Assembly: GCF_014841135.1 (NCBI RefSeq)
Contig: NZ_JACYTN010000002.1
Span: forward strand, 186,001 to 250,000
DNA from: Paenibacillus arenosi
Lineage (GTDB): Bacteria > Bacillota > Bacilli > Paenibacillales > Paenibacillaceae
Reading direction: 5' to 3'
DNA: 64,000 nt
The stretch's first letter is position 1; every line of letters starts with the position of its first letter. Below the pieces are notes generated by a model. It searched no databases, was not told where the DNA came from, and saw only the letters and a list, made by a program, of their open reading frames with translations. Of the stretch, positions 45,112-55,027 are shown piece after piece. The position numbers were made by a program, and so were the translations under genes.

Positions 45112-46440
45112 TTAATATAAGGTCATGTATTGATCGCGTTCCCATTGGTGAACTTGAGTGCGATACATATCCCATTCGATTTCTTTCAATTCGAAGAAAT
45201 GTTGTGTCGCATGTTCGCCAAGCGCGCTGATGATAACTTCGTCTTTCAACATTTCATTCAAAGCTTCCTTCAAGTTTGCAGGCAAGCTAGGAATGCCTTC
45301 CGCTATACGCTCTTCTTCCGTCATCACGTAAATATTACGGTCTGTAGGAGCTGGGAGCTTCGTATTTTTCGTAATACCGTCAAGACCAGCTTTCAAAATA
45401 ACTGCCAAAGCCAAGTAAGGGTTAGCAGATGGGTCTGGGTTACGAACTTCTACACGTGTACTCAAGCCACGGGAAGCTGGAATACGAATCATCGGACTGC
45501 GATTGCTCGCGGACCATGCAACATAACAAGGAGCTTCGTAGCCAGGTACGAGACGCTTATAAGAGTTAACTGTTGGATTCGTGATCGCTGCAAAGCCACG
45601 TGCGTGCTCTATCACACCTGCCATGAAAGAACGAGCATCTTTGCTCAAACCAAGCGCATCTGATTCGTCTACGAACGCATTTTCTTGTCCATTGAACAAG
45701 GAGATGTTGCAATGCATACCAGAACCATTTACACCGAATAGCGGCTTAGCCATAAACGTTGCATGCAAGCCATGCTGACGAGCAATCGTCTTAACAACGA
45801 GCTTGAACGTTTGAATTTGGTCTGCTGCTTTAATTGCATTAGCATATTTGAAGTCAATCTCATGTTGGCCAGGAGCAACTTCATGGTGAGAAGCTTCGAT
45901 TTCAAAGCCCATCTCTTCGAGCTTGAGTACGATCTCACGGCGACAGTTCTCACCAAGATCAGTAGGAGCAAGGTCAAAGTAACCACCTTGGTCATTCAGT
46001 TCCATCGTTGGATTGCCTTTTTCATCTGTCTTGAACAAGAAGAATTCTGGCTCAGGACCAACGTTCATAGCTGTGTAGCCCAATTGTTCTGCTTCTTTAA
46101 GCGCACGCTTCAAAATACCGCGTGGACAACCAGCAAATGGAGTTCCGTCTGGCATATAAACGTCACAGATTAGACGCGCTACACGGTCTTCCTGTACCCA
46201 AGGGAAGATAACCCAAGTATCCAAATCTGGTACAAGATACATATCGGATTCTTCAATACGTACATAACCTTCGATAGAAGAACCATCAAACATCATCTTA
46301 TTATCCAATGCTTTTGGAAGCTGGCTTACTGGGATCTCAACGTTCTTGATAGTCCCAAGCAAGTCTGTGAATTGAAGACGAATGAAACGAACATTTTGTT
46401 CTTTAGCAATCTGCAAAATATCTTCTCTTGAATAACCCAC
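45112..46440 (-). CDS. glnA: Glutamine synthetase, type I
   Basis: Makes glutamine from glutamate and ammonia with ATP. The 442 residues are typical of Gram-positive GSI-alpha without the adenylylation loop. Seen: beta-grasp domain start with [27 protein letters not shown], metal ligands in [29 protein letters not shown] and [18 protein letters not shown]. The start is GTG at 46440 with AGAGG six bases upstream. It follows glnR in one operon controlled by GlnR. Confidence 0.96.
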   Translation of the reverse strand: MGYSREDILQIAKEQNVRFIRLQFTDLLGTIKNVEIPVSQLPKALDNKMMFDGSSIEGYVRIEESDMYLVPDLDTWVIFPWVQEDRVARLICDVYMPDGTPFAGCPRGILKRALKEAEQLGYTAMNVGPEPEFFLFKTDEKGNPTMELNDQGGYFDLAPTDLGENCRREIVLKLEEMGFEIEASHHEVAPGQHEIDFKYANAIKAADQIQTFKLVVKTIARQHGLHATFMAKPLFGVNGSGMHCNISLFNGQENAFVDESDALGLSKDARSFMAGVIEHARGFAAITNPTVNSYKRLVPGYEAPCYVAWSASNRSPMIRIPASRGLSTRVEVRNPDPSANPYLALAVILKAGLDGITKNTKLPAPTDRNIYVMTEEERIAEGIPSLPANLKEALNEMLKDEVIISALGEHATQHFFELKEIEWDMYRTQVHQWERDQYMTLY

Positions 46441-46466
46441 GTGGAACCTCTCCTTTACCTACACAT

Positions 46467-46877
46467 TTATTTCCTAAAGAAACGGGACAACTCACCTTGA
46501 ATAAGAGATACCTGTCCCGGTCTCTTGCCGGCCAATAGTTGCTGTTTCAGCATCCGATGCAATTGAAGATCTGACATTTCTTTGCGCTTCGTCTCAGAAT
46601 CTTCACTGAGTACAGTCGCTTCATCAGAACCTTTAGACATCGGGTTCAAAACTTGCTTAATTCCTGCTATGTTGACGCCTTTCTCTATCAATGCCTTAAT
46701 TTCAAGCAAACGCTCTACATCATTAAACGAAAATAGACGTTGGTTACCTGAAGTTCTTGCTGGCATTATCAATTCATGTTGTTCATAGTAACGAACCTGA
46801 CGTGCCGTCAAATCCGTCAACTTCATGACGATACCGATTGGGAACAACGCCATATTTCTGCGAATTTCATCGCCCAT
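46467..46877 (-). CDS. glnR: Glutamine synthetase repressor GlnR, MerR family
   Basis: 136 residues, MerR-type helix-turn-helix with IGIVMKLTDLTARQVRYYEQHEL and RLFSFNDVERLLEIKALIE. The C-terminal tail (SLIQGELSRFFRK) is the region that in Bacillus senses feedback-inhibited glutamine synthetase. It represses its own operon at high nitrogen; a GlnR site lies upstream at 46954-46970. AGGAAGG precedes the ATG. Confidence 0.94.
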   Translation of the reverse strand: MGDEIRRNMALFPIGIVMKLTDLTARQVRYYEQHELIMPARTSGNQRLFSFNDVERLLEIKALIEKGVNIAGIKQVLNPMSKGSDEATVLSEDSETKRKEMSDLQLHRMLKQQLLAGKRPGQVSLIQGELSRFFRK

Positions 46878-46920
46878 CGCTCATCAACCTTCCTCAATTC
46901 ATTCATCACGAATTACCTTT

Positions 46921-46949
46921 ATTTTACCGTTGGGAAACAAATGTGTCAA
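46921..46949 (-). promoter_or_regulatory. Promoter of the glnRA operon
   Basis: On the minus strand TTGACA (46949-46944), 17-base spacer, TAAAAT (46926-46921). Nearly consensus, about 40 bases before glnR. Confidence 0.85.
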
Positions 46950-46953
46950 CCGA

Positions 46954-46970
46954 TGTTAGCAAAACTAACA
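46954..46970. promoter_or_regulatory. GlnR operator
   Basis: TGTTAGCAAAACTAACA fits the TGTNAN7TNACA GlnR consensus perfectly and is a 17-base palindrome. It sits just upstream of the -35 of the glnRA promoter. I looked for the second tandem box known in Bacillus and did not find a good one. Confidence 0.9.
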
Positions 46971-47030
46971 AAGAAATTTCGTACACAGGTTTGAAACTAT
47001 AGTTTAACTGCTACTCTGCAGCATTACTAC

Positions 47031-48290
47031 CTACTCGATCGTGAGCAAGTTACGGTCAATCATCGTTTGCACTGCAATCAAAGCACCCAGCTTGGCATGA
47101 GCATAAGTTAGACCACCCTGCATGTACGCCGTGTAAGGTTCACGAATCGGTGCGTCCGCTGACAATTCAAGACTTCCACCTTGCATAAAGGTACCCGCTG
47201 CCATAATGACTGGATGCTCATACCCAGGCATGTCCCAAGGCTCTGGCACAACATGAGCGTCTACTGCAGAAGCTTTTTGAATTCCTTGTACGAATGCAAT
47301 CAAGTGATCAGCAGAATGGAAGCGAATCGCTTGAATGAGATCCGTGCGAGAAGCCGTCCAACTCGGAGACGTAAGGAATCCAAGCTTTTCAAATAGCGCC
47401 GCCGCAAATACACTCCCGCGTACTGCTTGTCCAACAATACTCGGTGCAAGGAACAGACCTTGATAAATAGAACGAGTCGTTCCAAGCATTGCGCCAACCT
47501 CACTGCCGATTCCCGGCGCCGTTAAGCGCTGAGCAGCTTTATCCACATAACACTTTTTGCCTACAATATACCCACCTGTCGCAACAATACCACCGCCAGG
47601 GTTTTTAATTAACGAACCTGCCATGATATCGACACCATGCTCAGTAGGCTCTGATTCCTCGGTAAATTCACCGTAGCAATTATCTACAAACACAATGACA
47701 TCAGATTTAATTTGCTTAACTCGCTTCACCATCTCAGCAATCTGCTCTACAGTAAATGAGGCTCTCCATCCGTACCCACGAGAACGTTGGATCCCAATCA
47801 CTTTCGTTTCAGGACGAATGGCCTTTTCAACTGCTTCCCAATCAATATCATCTTGATCGTTAAGTGCCACTTCATCATAGAGAATACCCCAGTCGCGCAG
47901 CGAACCTGTCCCGTCTCCTTCTTTGCCTATTACCTTGTGCAAGGTATCGTACGGTGTCCCGCTAATATACAACAACTGTTCACCCGGTCTAAGCACGGCA
48001 AATAGCGCCGTAGCAATGGTATGCGTACCCGACACAAAGTGCGGTCGAACCAATCCTGCCTCAGCGCCAAAGACATCAGCATATACCTCATCCAGTACTT
48101 CTCGGCCACGATCATTGTAACCATAACCTGTTGAGCCTGCAAAATGATAATCACTTACCCGGTGTTTCTGAAATGCCTGAATGACTTTCCACTGATTGCG
48201 TTCAGCAATCTTCTCTATCCCACGAACCTGCACAGCTATCTGATCTTCTACTAACTGCTCAAAATGTTGTAACTGTGATGACAATTGCAT
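47031..48290 (-). CDS. ynbB: YnbB-type PLP enzyme (aluminium resistance/methionine gamma-lyase-like)
   Basis: 419 residues, a Cys/Met-metabolism PLP-dependent family member. The PLP lysine is in AGSLIKNPGGGIVATGGYI, with the Asp in IVFVDNCYGEFTEE. FAVLRPGEQLLYISGTPYDTL and SGTHTIATALFAVL are typical of the family. The name comes from a plant-type homology and the B. subtilis YnbB neighbourhood; the actual reaction is unknown. It lies between hflX and glnR as in B. subtilis. Confidence 0.88.
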   Translation of the reverse strand: MQLSSQLQHFEQLVEDQIAVQVRGIEKIAERNQWKVIQAFQKHRVSDYHFAGSTGYGYNDRGREVLDEVYADVFGAEAGLVRPHFVSGTHTIATALFAVLRPGEQLLYISGTPYDTLHKVIGKEGDGTGSLRDWGILYDEVALNDQDDIDWEAVEKAIRPETKVIGIQRSRGYGWRASFTVEQIAEMVKRVKQIKSDVIVFVDNCYGEFTEESEPTEHGVDIMAGSLIKNPGGGIVATGGYIVGKKCYVDKAAQRLTAPGIGSEVGAMLGTTRSIYQGLFLAPSIVGQAVRGSVFAAALFEKLGFLTSPSWTASRTDLIQAIRFHSADHLIAFVQGIQKASAVDAHVVPEPWDMPGYEHPVIMAAGTFMQGGSLELSADAPIREPYTAYMQGGLTYAHAKLGALIAVQTMIDRNLLTIE

Positions 48291-48465
48291 GACATTAATT
48301 TCCCCTTGTTATCATTTAAGCTGATTCATATATAAACATAATACCGAGACACAAGTGCTGTGCACGATACATTAAGTATTACGAGTTCTCACCTTATGAA
48401 AATCAAATCTATGTTATACATGAGCTACCGCAAGTTTACCTATGAATAACATAAGATGCAAGCTT

Positions 48466-49725
48466 TTACCCTTGAACTTCTGATTCCGCCTTATCCAATC
48501 GCACACGAAGACAAACTGCTTCTTCATCATGATCCTGTTCCAGCACTTGACCTAGACGATAAGCAAGAGCAATTAAATCACCGCGATTCGCAGGGATGCG
48601 GTAGGAAACTGTTTTTCCTACAAGCTGTTCTTGAACAACTAATGAGACACGCTCCAAATCCTGCTTATCAAGCGCACTCACCAGCATATGTGTGCGATCT
48701 TGGTGCAACAACTGCAATCGTTCCTGCGAACAGAGATCCCGCTTATTGTATAGTATAATTTCTGGTTTAGAGCCGGCGCCCAGCTGTTGTAAAATATCAT
48801 TCACAACGCTCATTTGAGCTTCTCTCATTTCACTTGAAGCATCAACAATATGTAAAATCAAATCCGCCTCGTTCACTTCCTCTAAAGTCGCTCGGAACGC
48901 TGCAACAAGATCATGAGGCAGATTTTGAATGAATCCAACCGTATCTGTTAGTACAATTTCTATTCCATTGGGCAGTTGCCAATTTCTTGAGGTAGGATCC
49001 AACGTCGCAAATAACTGGTTCTCCACATACACATCCGCAGCTGTTAATTCACGTAGAAGCGTAGACTTACCAGCATTCGTATATCCGACCAAAGCAACTT
49101 GAATCACACCACTCTTCTTCCTCCGTTCACGATGCAGCGTGCGATGTCGGACAACTTCTTTTAGTTGGCGCTTCAAATCGGTAATACGATTGCGAATATG
49201 CCTACGGTCGGTTTCTAGCTTCGATTCACCAGGACCTCTCGTACCAATACCACCACCGAGACGCGAAAGATTTTTCCCATGTCCAGATAGTCGAGGCAGC
49301 AAATAAGATAGCTGTGCCAATTCAACTTGAATAATACCTTCTCTTGTTTTGGCACGCTGAGCAAATATGTCCAATATAAGCTGAGTGCGATCAATAATTT
49401 TTGCATCCAATGTTTCTTCCAAGTTCCGTACCTGAGCCCCTGATAAATCTTGATCAAAAATAGCAGTGTTGGCACCCAGTTCATCCATAACTACCCTTAG
49501 CTCTTGCACTTTCCCCTTGCCTATGAACCATTTTGGATCTCTAGTGTCTCTAGACTGCTTCATCGTCGTAAGTACGTCTACACCTGCTGTCTCTGCCAAT
49601 TGCACAAGCTCTTCTAGTGAATAATAAGGGTCGATGCCGCTTCGCTTCACTTCATCCGTTATAAGACTTACAAGTACAGCGCGATGTATAGTCGTCGTTT
49701 GCGTATCATGACTCGTTGTTCGCAT
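48466..49725 (-). CDS. hflX: GTPase HflX
   Basis: Ribosome-associated GTPase, 419 residues. The N-terminal HflX domain includes GKGKVQELR, and the glycine-rich loop SRLGGGIGTRGPGESK. The G domain has GYTNAGKSTL (G1), DTVGFIQNLPHDLV (G3) and YNKRD (G4). HflX splits stalled 70S ribosomes. It precedes ynbB, matching the B. subtilis ynbA-ynbB pair. Confidence 0.93.
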   Translation of the reverse strand: MRTTSHDTQTTTIHRAVLVSLITDEVKRSGIDPYYSLEELVQLAETAGVDVLTTMKQSRDTRDPKWFIGKGKVQELRVVMDELGANTAIFDQDLSGAQVRNLEETLDAKIIDRTQLILDIFAQRAKTREGIIQVELAQLSYLLPRLSGHGKNLSRLGGGIGTRGPGESKLETDRRHIRNRITDLKRQLKEVVRHRTLHRERRKKSGVIQVALVGYTNAGKSTLLRELTAADVYVENQLFATLDPTSRNWQLPNGIEIVLTDTVGFIQNLPHDLVAAFRATLEEVNEADLILHIVDASSEMREAQMSVVNDILQQLGAGSKPEIILYNKRDLCSQERLQLLHQDRTHMLVSALDKQDLERVSLVVQEQLVGKTVSYRIPANRGDLIALAYRLGQVLEQDHDEEAVCLRVRLDKAESEVQG

Positions 49726-49776
49726 TCGTATAAGGAATCTCCTTTGACGTCAGTGTCGATTAGTAATCAGTATACC

Positions 49777-50775
49777 TTATTTTCGCTCCACCATTAAATC
49801 ATCGATTCTTAACGTCATTAACTCTTGCTTACTAGGCGACTGAACCGGGTATTGCTGAAGCAATCTTACCGCTTGATTGCGCATCGCCTTTTCCATCACA
49901 TTGCGCACATAACGAGCATTGCTAAAAATATGAGAAGTTTGTATTTTCTCTGTAATGACCATTTCCTTCAACTGTTCCAATGCCTGCGGCATTAAGACAT
50001 AGTCTTGTTCCTTAGAGATGGATTCAGCAATCTGAATTAATTGATCAACCTGATAGTCTGGAAAATCGATTTGAATTGGAAACCGAGAAGGCAACCCTGA
50101 ATTCGTCTGCATAAACCAGTCCATTTCATCGCGATAACCAGCTAATATTAGAACAAATTGATTTTTATGATCTTCCATCGCTTTTACAAGACAATCAATG
50201 CACTCCTTACCAAAATCTTTTTCCCCACCACGGGCCAAACTGTATGCTTCGTCAATAAACAATACGCCACCCATCGCCTTTTTAACTAAATCCCTAGTCT
50301 TTTGTGCCGAATGCCCAATATACTCTCCTACCAAATCAGCTCGCTCCACCTCAAGGAGATGGCCCTTGCTCAATATACCAAGCTTCTGGAACATCTTTGC
50401 CATGATGCGCGCTACCGAGGTCTTACCTGTTCCCGGATTTCCTTTAAAAAGCATGTGATAGACATGGGATGGGCTTAACAAGCCCGCTTCTTGCCGCCTT
50501 TGATTCATTTGAATAACAGCGTACAACTCGAACGCAATATCTTTAATATGCTGTAAGCCTACAAGACGATCAAACTCTTGACTCACCTCACCAAAAGCAC
50601 TGTGCTGAGATTGAGTAAGCATTGCCGATTCTGCAAGCTCGGTTGTTGCAGCCGCAGGCTCCGATCGAGGTGCTGATGTCTGTTCGTTTGGTCGCAATAC
50701 AATGTTAATTTGGCGTGAAGGACGCGACTTCGCCATCGCCATCTGAGACGCTGAAGATACATTACGCATCTGCAC
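49777..50775 (-). CDS. spoVK: AAA ATPase of the SpoVK/CbxX family
   Basis: 332 residues with Walker A GNPGTGKTSVARI and Walker B GVLFIDEAYSLARGGEKDFG, sensor region LILAGYRDEM and arginine finger region SRFPIQIDFPD. In B. subtilis the stage V sporulation protein K is encoded immediately before hflX. The N-terminal 70 residues are polar and of low similarity. The GTG at 50775 was chosen because GAGGTG lies six bases upstream; an ATG at 50769 and a longer frame to 50835 are alternatives. Confidence 0.88.
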   Translation of the reverse strand: MQMRNVSSASQMAMAKSRPSRQINIVLRPNEQTSAPRSEPAAATTELAESAMLTQSQHSAFGEVSQEFDRLVGLQHIKDIAFELYAVIQMNQRRQEAGLLSPSHVYHMLFKGNPGTGKTSVARIMAKMFQKLGILSKGHLLEVERADLVGEYIGHSAQKTRDLVKKAMGGVLFIDEAYSLARGGEKDFGKECIDCLVKAMEDHKNQFVLILAGYRDEMDWFMQTNSGLPSRFPIQIDFPDYQVDQLIQIAESISKEQDYVLMPQALEQLKEMVITEKIQTSHIFSNARYVRNVMEKAMRNQAVRLLQQYPVQSPSKQELMTLRIDDLMVERK

Positions 50776-50884
50776 CCTGTTCACCTCATTGTTAGTTGTT
50801 AAATTCGGGAGCGACCACTTCTTGTATGTATACAAGCGGTCACGTACTCAGCTTATTCGGCTAGACATGTCCATATGTTTGTCA

Positions 50885-51517
50885 CTACAACCACAGCTTG
50901 TCCCATTTCCATTTCGTATAGGCTAAGCTTTCTCGTAAAGGGTGCCAAATCGGTGATAACACCTCACTCTCTACCGTCTCCACTTCTATTGCAGCATACT
51001 GTAACGTCTCTGCTATTTCACGTGCTCTCGTACCATGAAAATCATGAGTAACTATCGTGATGCTGTCCCACTGATTATTTAAAACGATCGCCTTAGCATA
51101 TAATAAATTTTCTAACGTGCTTGTGGACTGATCCTCTTCTAACACACGCTCTTGTGGTATCCCTTGTTCGACCAAATAACGTTTGCTCCCCTCTGCCTCA
51201 GAGTACAAGTCTTGGGAACCTCCTTTCCCGCCTGTAGCGAGAATATATTCAAACCGTCCCTGTTGATATAATTTCACAGCTAAATCCAGCCTTTCTCTTA
51301 ACCCCGGGCTTGGCTTAGCCCCCCACATAGACGCACCAAGGACGATACCTACATCCGTTTTCTCTCCTGTCGATGCACCACCTGCTTGCGCAATTTTAAA
51401 CTGCGTATATCCAAACCACACACAACCTACTAGTAATAAAACAGCAAATAGAATCATCATTCGTCGGAACATTTTTCGCCAGGGATTTGACCGTTTGCTC
51501 GAATATCTTGATTTCAT
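50885..51517 (-). CDS. YdcF/SanA (DUF218) family protein with N-terminal membrane anchor
   Basis: 210 residues. One membrane segment (about 14-34, MFRRMMILFAVLLLVGCVWFG) is followed by the DUF218 fold, whose loops VGIVLGASMWG, ILATGGKGGSQD and ITIVTHDFHGTRA are well conserved. Relatives are cell-envelope proteins of unclear activity (ElyC, SanA), so a cell wall role is plausible. AGGAGG precedes the ATG. It lies between the PBP1A-like and spoVK-like genes. Confidence 0.87.
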   Translation of the reverse strand: MKSRYSSKRSNPWRKMFRRMMILFAVLLLVGCVWFGYTQFKIAQAGGASTGEKTDVGIVLGASMWGAKPSPGLRERLDLAVKLYQQGRFEYILATGGKGGSQDLYSEAEGSKRYLVEQGIPQERVLEEDQSTSTLENLLYAKAIVLNNQWDSITIVTHDFHGTRAREIAETLQYAAIEVETVESEVLSPIWHPLRESLAYTKWKWDKLWL

Positions 51518-51556
51518 CTTACATCCTCCTGTTCATTCTTCGGTTGAGATATAGAT

Positions 51557-51595
51557 AAAAAAAGAGACACGCAATGTTTTCTGATGCGTGTCTCT
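51557..51595 (-). terminator. Terminator of the penicillin-binding protein gene
   Basis: On the minus strand an 11-base stem (AGAGACACGCA and complement), loop of 11 bases, then T7. It lies 65 bases after the gene. Confidence 0.87.
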
Positions 51596-51658
51596 GTCTC
51601 TGTAGGCTATCTCATTTCAGTTGTTACATACTGAATAAAATGCATTCACACAACTGCG

Positions 51659-54361
51659 TTAGGCAGCATATCGCTCATTCATTCTATTCATTCCTGTTGT
51701 AGCAGGTGGTAGTTGACTTCCTTCTGCTGGAGGCTGTTCCGGAATGACTTCACCATTAGAGGAATTGGAACCTGGAGTACCTCCCCCTTCTATAGGGTCA
51801 GTAACTTCAGTTGATCCACCGTTTTGACCACTATTTTCGTTCCCACTACCATTGTTATCTTGGCCATTTCCATTATTACCAGCGTTATTGCCATTGCCGT
51901 TGCCATTGTTGCCATTGTTGCCATTTCCATTGTTCTGTCCGTTATTATTTCCACTATTGCTACCGTTGTTACTGCCATTATTGTTGCCGTTTCCTTCGCC
52001 TGTACCAGATTCATTTCCTTCTCCACCTGTATCCGGTTGCTCTGGATCAGTCGGCGTGGTTGGATCAACAGGCGGTTCTGTTACTTCTTCTTCAGCTGCA
52101 ATGGAAACAGGAACCTCACTTGACTTCGCTTCGCCTTCTATCTTGCTTGAAGTGGCTACTACGTAGTACGTGTACGATTCACCAGGAAATACTCCGATAT
52201 CTTCTGCATTCGTTGACTTAAGATCACCAAGCAACTTTACAAATTGCTGCTCTTTAGCAGACTTGCGATACAATTGATAAACAGCATCATCGCCTGGTAC
52301 TGCAGTCCAATTCAACGAAACCGTCTTCGTATTCTCCGAATATGCCGCAGTTAAACCTGATACTGTAGTTGGCTGCTTAGGAGGTTCAGGACGCTTCACA
52401 TTATCAGGTCTTTGGAACGAGCCTGAATCTGTCCCTTTAAGCGCCTTGCTCATAACTTGTGAGAATAGCTTCGCAGGTTGAGAAGAACTTCCTCTTAACA
52501 CATGATCACGGTCCGTTCGGTCGTATCCCATCCATACAGATGCTGTCCACTGCGGTGTATAGCCAACAAACCAGAAATCACGAGCACCTGGTCCGTTGTA
52601 GCCCGGAATACCATGTTGGGAAGACCCCGTCTTACCTGCTACAGGTCGATCTATCTGTGCTGCTGTACCTGTACCGCTGTTAACAACTTCTTGCATCATC
52701 TGCGTCATATAATAAGAAGTTTGTTCACTCATTACTTGTTCAGGTTGAACCTTAAGCTTATAAACATCTTTACCTTTACTATCCTTAACGAGCTTAATCG
52801 TATAGGCATCATAGTATTTACCACCATTTGCAAATGCGTTGTATGCCCTCGACATTTCTAACGGTGAAGTACCATGCGTCATTCCACCCAACGTCAAAGC
52901 TAGAGAATAATCATCTTTATGCAAATCAATGCCTAGCTTTTGAGCGAACTCATAACCTTGCTTCATGCCAATTTCATTTAGCAACCATACTGAAGGCAAG
53001 TTCGTTGAACGCTTCACTGCTGTCGTCATATCAATCGCGCCAACATATTTATTGCGCCCGAGATCAGTTGGACAATAGCTGCCGAAGCATTGTTTGTCAT
53101 CACGCAAGGTAGACCATGGATACCAGTCCCCTGTATCAACTGCAGGGCCATATGTCGCGATCGGCTTCATTGTCGATCCAGGCTGGCGCTTATCCGTTAC
53201 ACGGTTGCGGCCTTTCTTCTCATAATCACGACCACCCATCATCGCCATAATCGCACCGTTGGAGTGATCTGTGATAACCATAGCTGCTTGTGACTTGATT
53301 TCATCTTTGCTCTTTTCAAAGTTACTATCATCATTGAACTCATCATACATAACTTGCTGTGCATGAGTGTCCATTGTCGTATAGATGGTATAGCCACCAC
53401 GATACAATTGATCCTCTGTTAGGCCAGTTACCGTTTCCGCTTCTTGAACCATGTAATCAAGATAGGATTGGTACGCTGTATTCGTCTTCGACTTCTCTTG
53501 ATGCTGTTTGCCTACACTCGGATCATATTCCACATCCCATGCTGCTTTCATTTGCTCTTCTGTGATGTAGTTCTCCTCACGCATTAGCTTCAATACGACC
53601 TGCCTGCGCTGCTTCGATTTTTCAGGATTCGATATTGGATTATAGTGAGATGGAGCCTTCGGGATTGCAGCTAATGTTGCCATTTCCCATATTTCCAGAT
53701 CATTCAAATTATCCTTACCGAAGTATGTCTTGGCCGCTGCCTTGACACCATACGCACCTTTACCAAAGTAAATTCGGTTCAAGTACATGGTCAATATTTC
53801 TTCCTTCGTGTAATGATTTTCCAATGATACAGCTATCGATACTTCCGTTGCTTTACGGAAGAACGTCTTGTCGCTTGTTAAAAACATATTTTTAGCAAGC
53901 TGCTGAGTGATCGTACTTCCACCCTCTACAAGACTTCCAGCCATTATATCTTTCACCATCGCACGTCCGATAGACCACAAATCTACACCTTGGTGATTCA
54001 TAAATCGCTTATCCTCTGTTGCAATAAATGCTTGACCAAGATGTTCAGGAATATCCTTGTACTCTATAATATCACGGTTGCTCACTTGTTGACCCAGCTT
54101 AGCAATCTGCTTCCCGTTTCGGTCCATTACGATAGATGCTTCAGCCATCTTGAACATATCAGCTTCTTTATATTCTTTCATTAGGCGTTCACCATTCAAC
54201 ATAATGAACAAGTAGCCACCAACCGCACAAAAGATCGCGAAAGCCGTCGTGAAAAAGAACAACCACCACGTTTTTTTCCACGTCCACGTTTTCTTTTTGC
54301 GCATTGTCGGCTTTGGCTTTTTCGGTGATTGCGTTCGAGATAGTTTATCTTGATTTGCCAT
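51659..54361 (-). CDS. Class A penicillin-binding protein (PBP1A-like) with Asn/Gly-rich tail
   Basis: 900 residues, bifunctional cell wall synthase. Membrane anchor near 28-52 after a Lys-rich start, then the glycosyltransferase with EDKRFMNHQGVD and GGSTITQQLAKN, and the transpeptidase with the SxxK motif STMK in QPGSTMKPIATYG, the SxN motif STN in KRSTNLPS, and the KTG motif in AGKTGSSQHG. A fibronectin III-like domain follows (about 665-750), then a Gly/Asn-rich repeat tail (about 775-880). The tail is outside the membrane and may act as a wall spacer. It is followed by the YdcF-type gene. Confidence 0.93.
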   Translation of the reverse strand: MANQDKLSRTQSPKKPKPTMRKKKTWTWKKTWWLFFFTTAFAIFCAVGGYLFIMLNGERLMKEYKEADMFKMAEASIVMDRNGKQIAKLGQQVSNRDIIEYKDIPEHLGQAFIATEDKRFMNHQGVDLWSIGRAMVKDIMAGSLVEGGSTITQQLAKNMFLTSDKTFFRKATEVSIAVSLENHYTKEEILTMYLNRIYFGKGAYGVKAAAKTYFGKDNLNDLEIWEMATLAAIPKAPSHYNPISNPEKSKQRRQVVLKLMREENYITEEQMKAAWDVEYDPSVGKQHQEKSKTNTAYQSYLDYMVQEAETVTGLTEDQLYRGGYTIYTTMDTHAQQVMYDEFNDDSNFEKSKDEIKSQAAMVITDHSNGAIMAMMGGRDYEKKGRNRVTDKRQPGSTMKPIATYGPAVDTGDWYPWSTLRDDKQCFGSYCPTDLGRNKYVGAIDMTTAVKRSTNLPSVWLLNEIGMKQGYEFAQKLGIDLHKDDYSLALTLGGMTHGTSPLEMSRAYNAFANGGKYYDAYTIKLVKDSKGKDVYKLKVQPEQVMSEQTSYYMTQMMQEVVNSGTGTAAQIDRPVAGKTGSSQHGIPGYNGPGARDFWFVGYTPQWTASVWMGYDRTDRDHVLRGSSSQPAKLFSQVMSKALKGTDSGSFQRPDNVKRPEPPKQPTTVSGLTAAYSENTKTVSLNWTAVPGDDAVYQLYRKSAKEQQFVKLLGDLKSTNAEDIGVFPGESYTYYVVATSSKIEGEAKSSEVPVSIAAEEEVTEPPVDPTTPTDPEQPDTGGEGNESGTGEGNGNNNGSNNGSNSGNNNGQNNGNGNNGNNGNGNGNNAGNNGNGQDNNGSGNENSGQNGGSTEVTDPIEGGGTPGSNSSNGEVIPEQPPAEGSQLPPATTGMNRMNERYAA

Positions 54362-54630
54362 TTTCTCCGACTCCCCTTACATCATTCTTGCGTCTCCAGC
54401 ATAAAGTAATTCTGAAGCGCAACTTTATGTCTTTACCCTTGCATGAATTGTCTAGAAACATCTTGTACAAGCACAATAGACAATGATTAGACGGCATACG
54501 AATAGAAGTTCCCTTCAATGAAACATGATACACGAAAATAAGCCCACTGTATAATCACGTCAACATCACTTGTAAATGATATTTTACCTGCTTTATCGTT
54601 CACCCACAGCCCATTCACCCCAGTAATGAA

Positions 54631-54656
54631 AAGAACAACCCGTTGGGGTTGTTCTT
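54631..54656 (-). terminator. Terminator of hfq
   Basis: On the minus strand AAGAACAACCC and GGGTTGTTCTT form an 11-base stem with a 4-base loop, then TTCATT. It lies 80 bases after hfq. The rest of the 54362-54735 gap has no recognisable gene. Confidence 0.78.
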
Positions 54657-54735
54657 AAGCACCACTATACATTTGACGTACTGTGCCTTCAAAAAGTTTC
54701 ATTCCGAATGCTAGATCTAATAACTGTAAACATTA

Positions 54736-54975
54736 TTAATTGTCATTTTGTTGATCTTGCATTAGGGATACGTTACGCAGCGGCGTAAATGTCGAGATGG
54801 CATGCTTATATACCATCTGCTGGCGGCCGTCACTGTCAATAACGATTGTAAAGTTGTCAAATGCACGGATTACACCGCGAATTTGGAACCCGTTCGTTAA
54901 GTAAACCGTAACAGGTATGCTTTCTTTACGAAGTTGATTTAGGAATGTATCTTGGATATTGATGGATTTGTTCAT
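54736..54975 (-). CDS. hfq: RNA chaperone Hfq
   Basis: 79-residue Sm-like hexameric RNA-binding protein. Sm1 motif includes [20 protein letters not shown] and Sm2 the YKHAISTF motif. The ATG at 54975 has GGGGGT upstream. It is 52 bases downstream of miaA, the usual partner. Confidence 0.96.
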   Translation of the reverse strand: MNKSINIQDTFLNQLRKESIPVTVYLTNGFQIRGVIRAFDNFTIVIDSDGRQQMVYKHAISTFTPLRNVSLMQDQQNDN

Positions 54976-55027
54976 CGTCCGTACCCCCATATCATGAGAT
55001 TGATTGTGTTGAAATATATTCAACCTG

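Noticed and set aside
45130-45663. Plus-strand frame of 177 codons opposite glnA.
   Set aside because: Shadow of the glutamine synthetase gene.
51811-52221. Several overlapping plus-strand frames made of Cys/His/Tyr or Leu/Pro repeats.
   Set aside because: They are shadows of the Asn/Gly repeat of the PBP tail.
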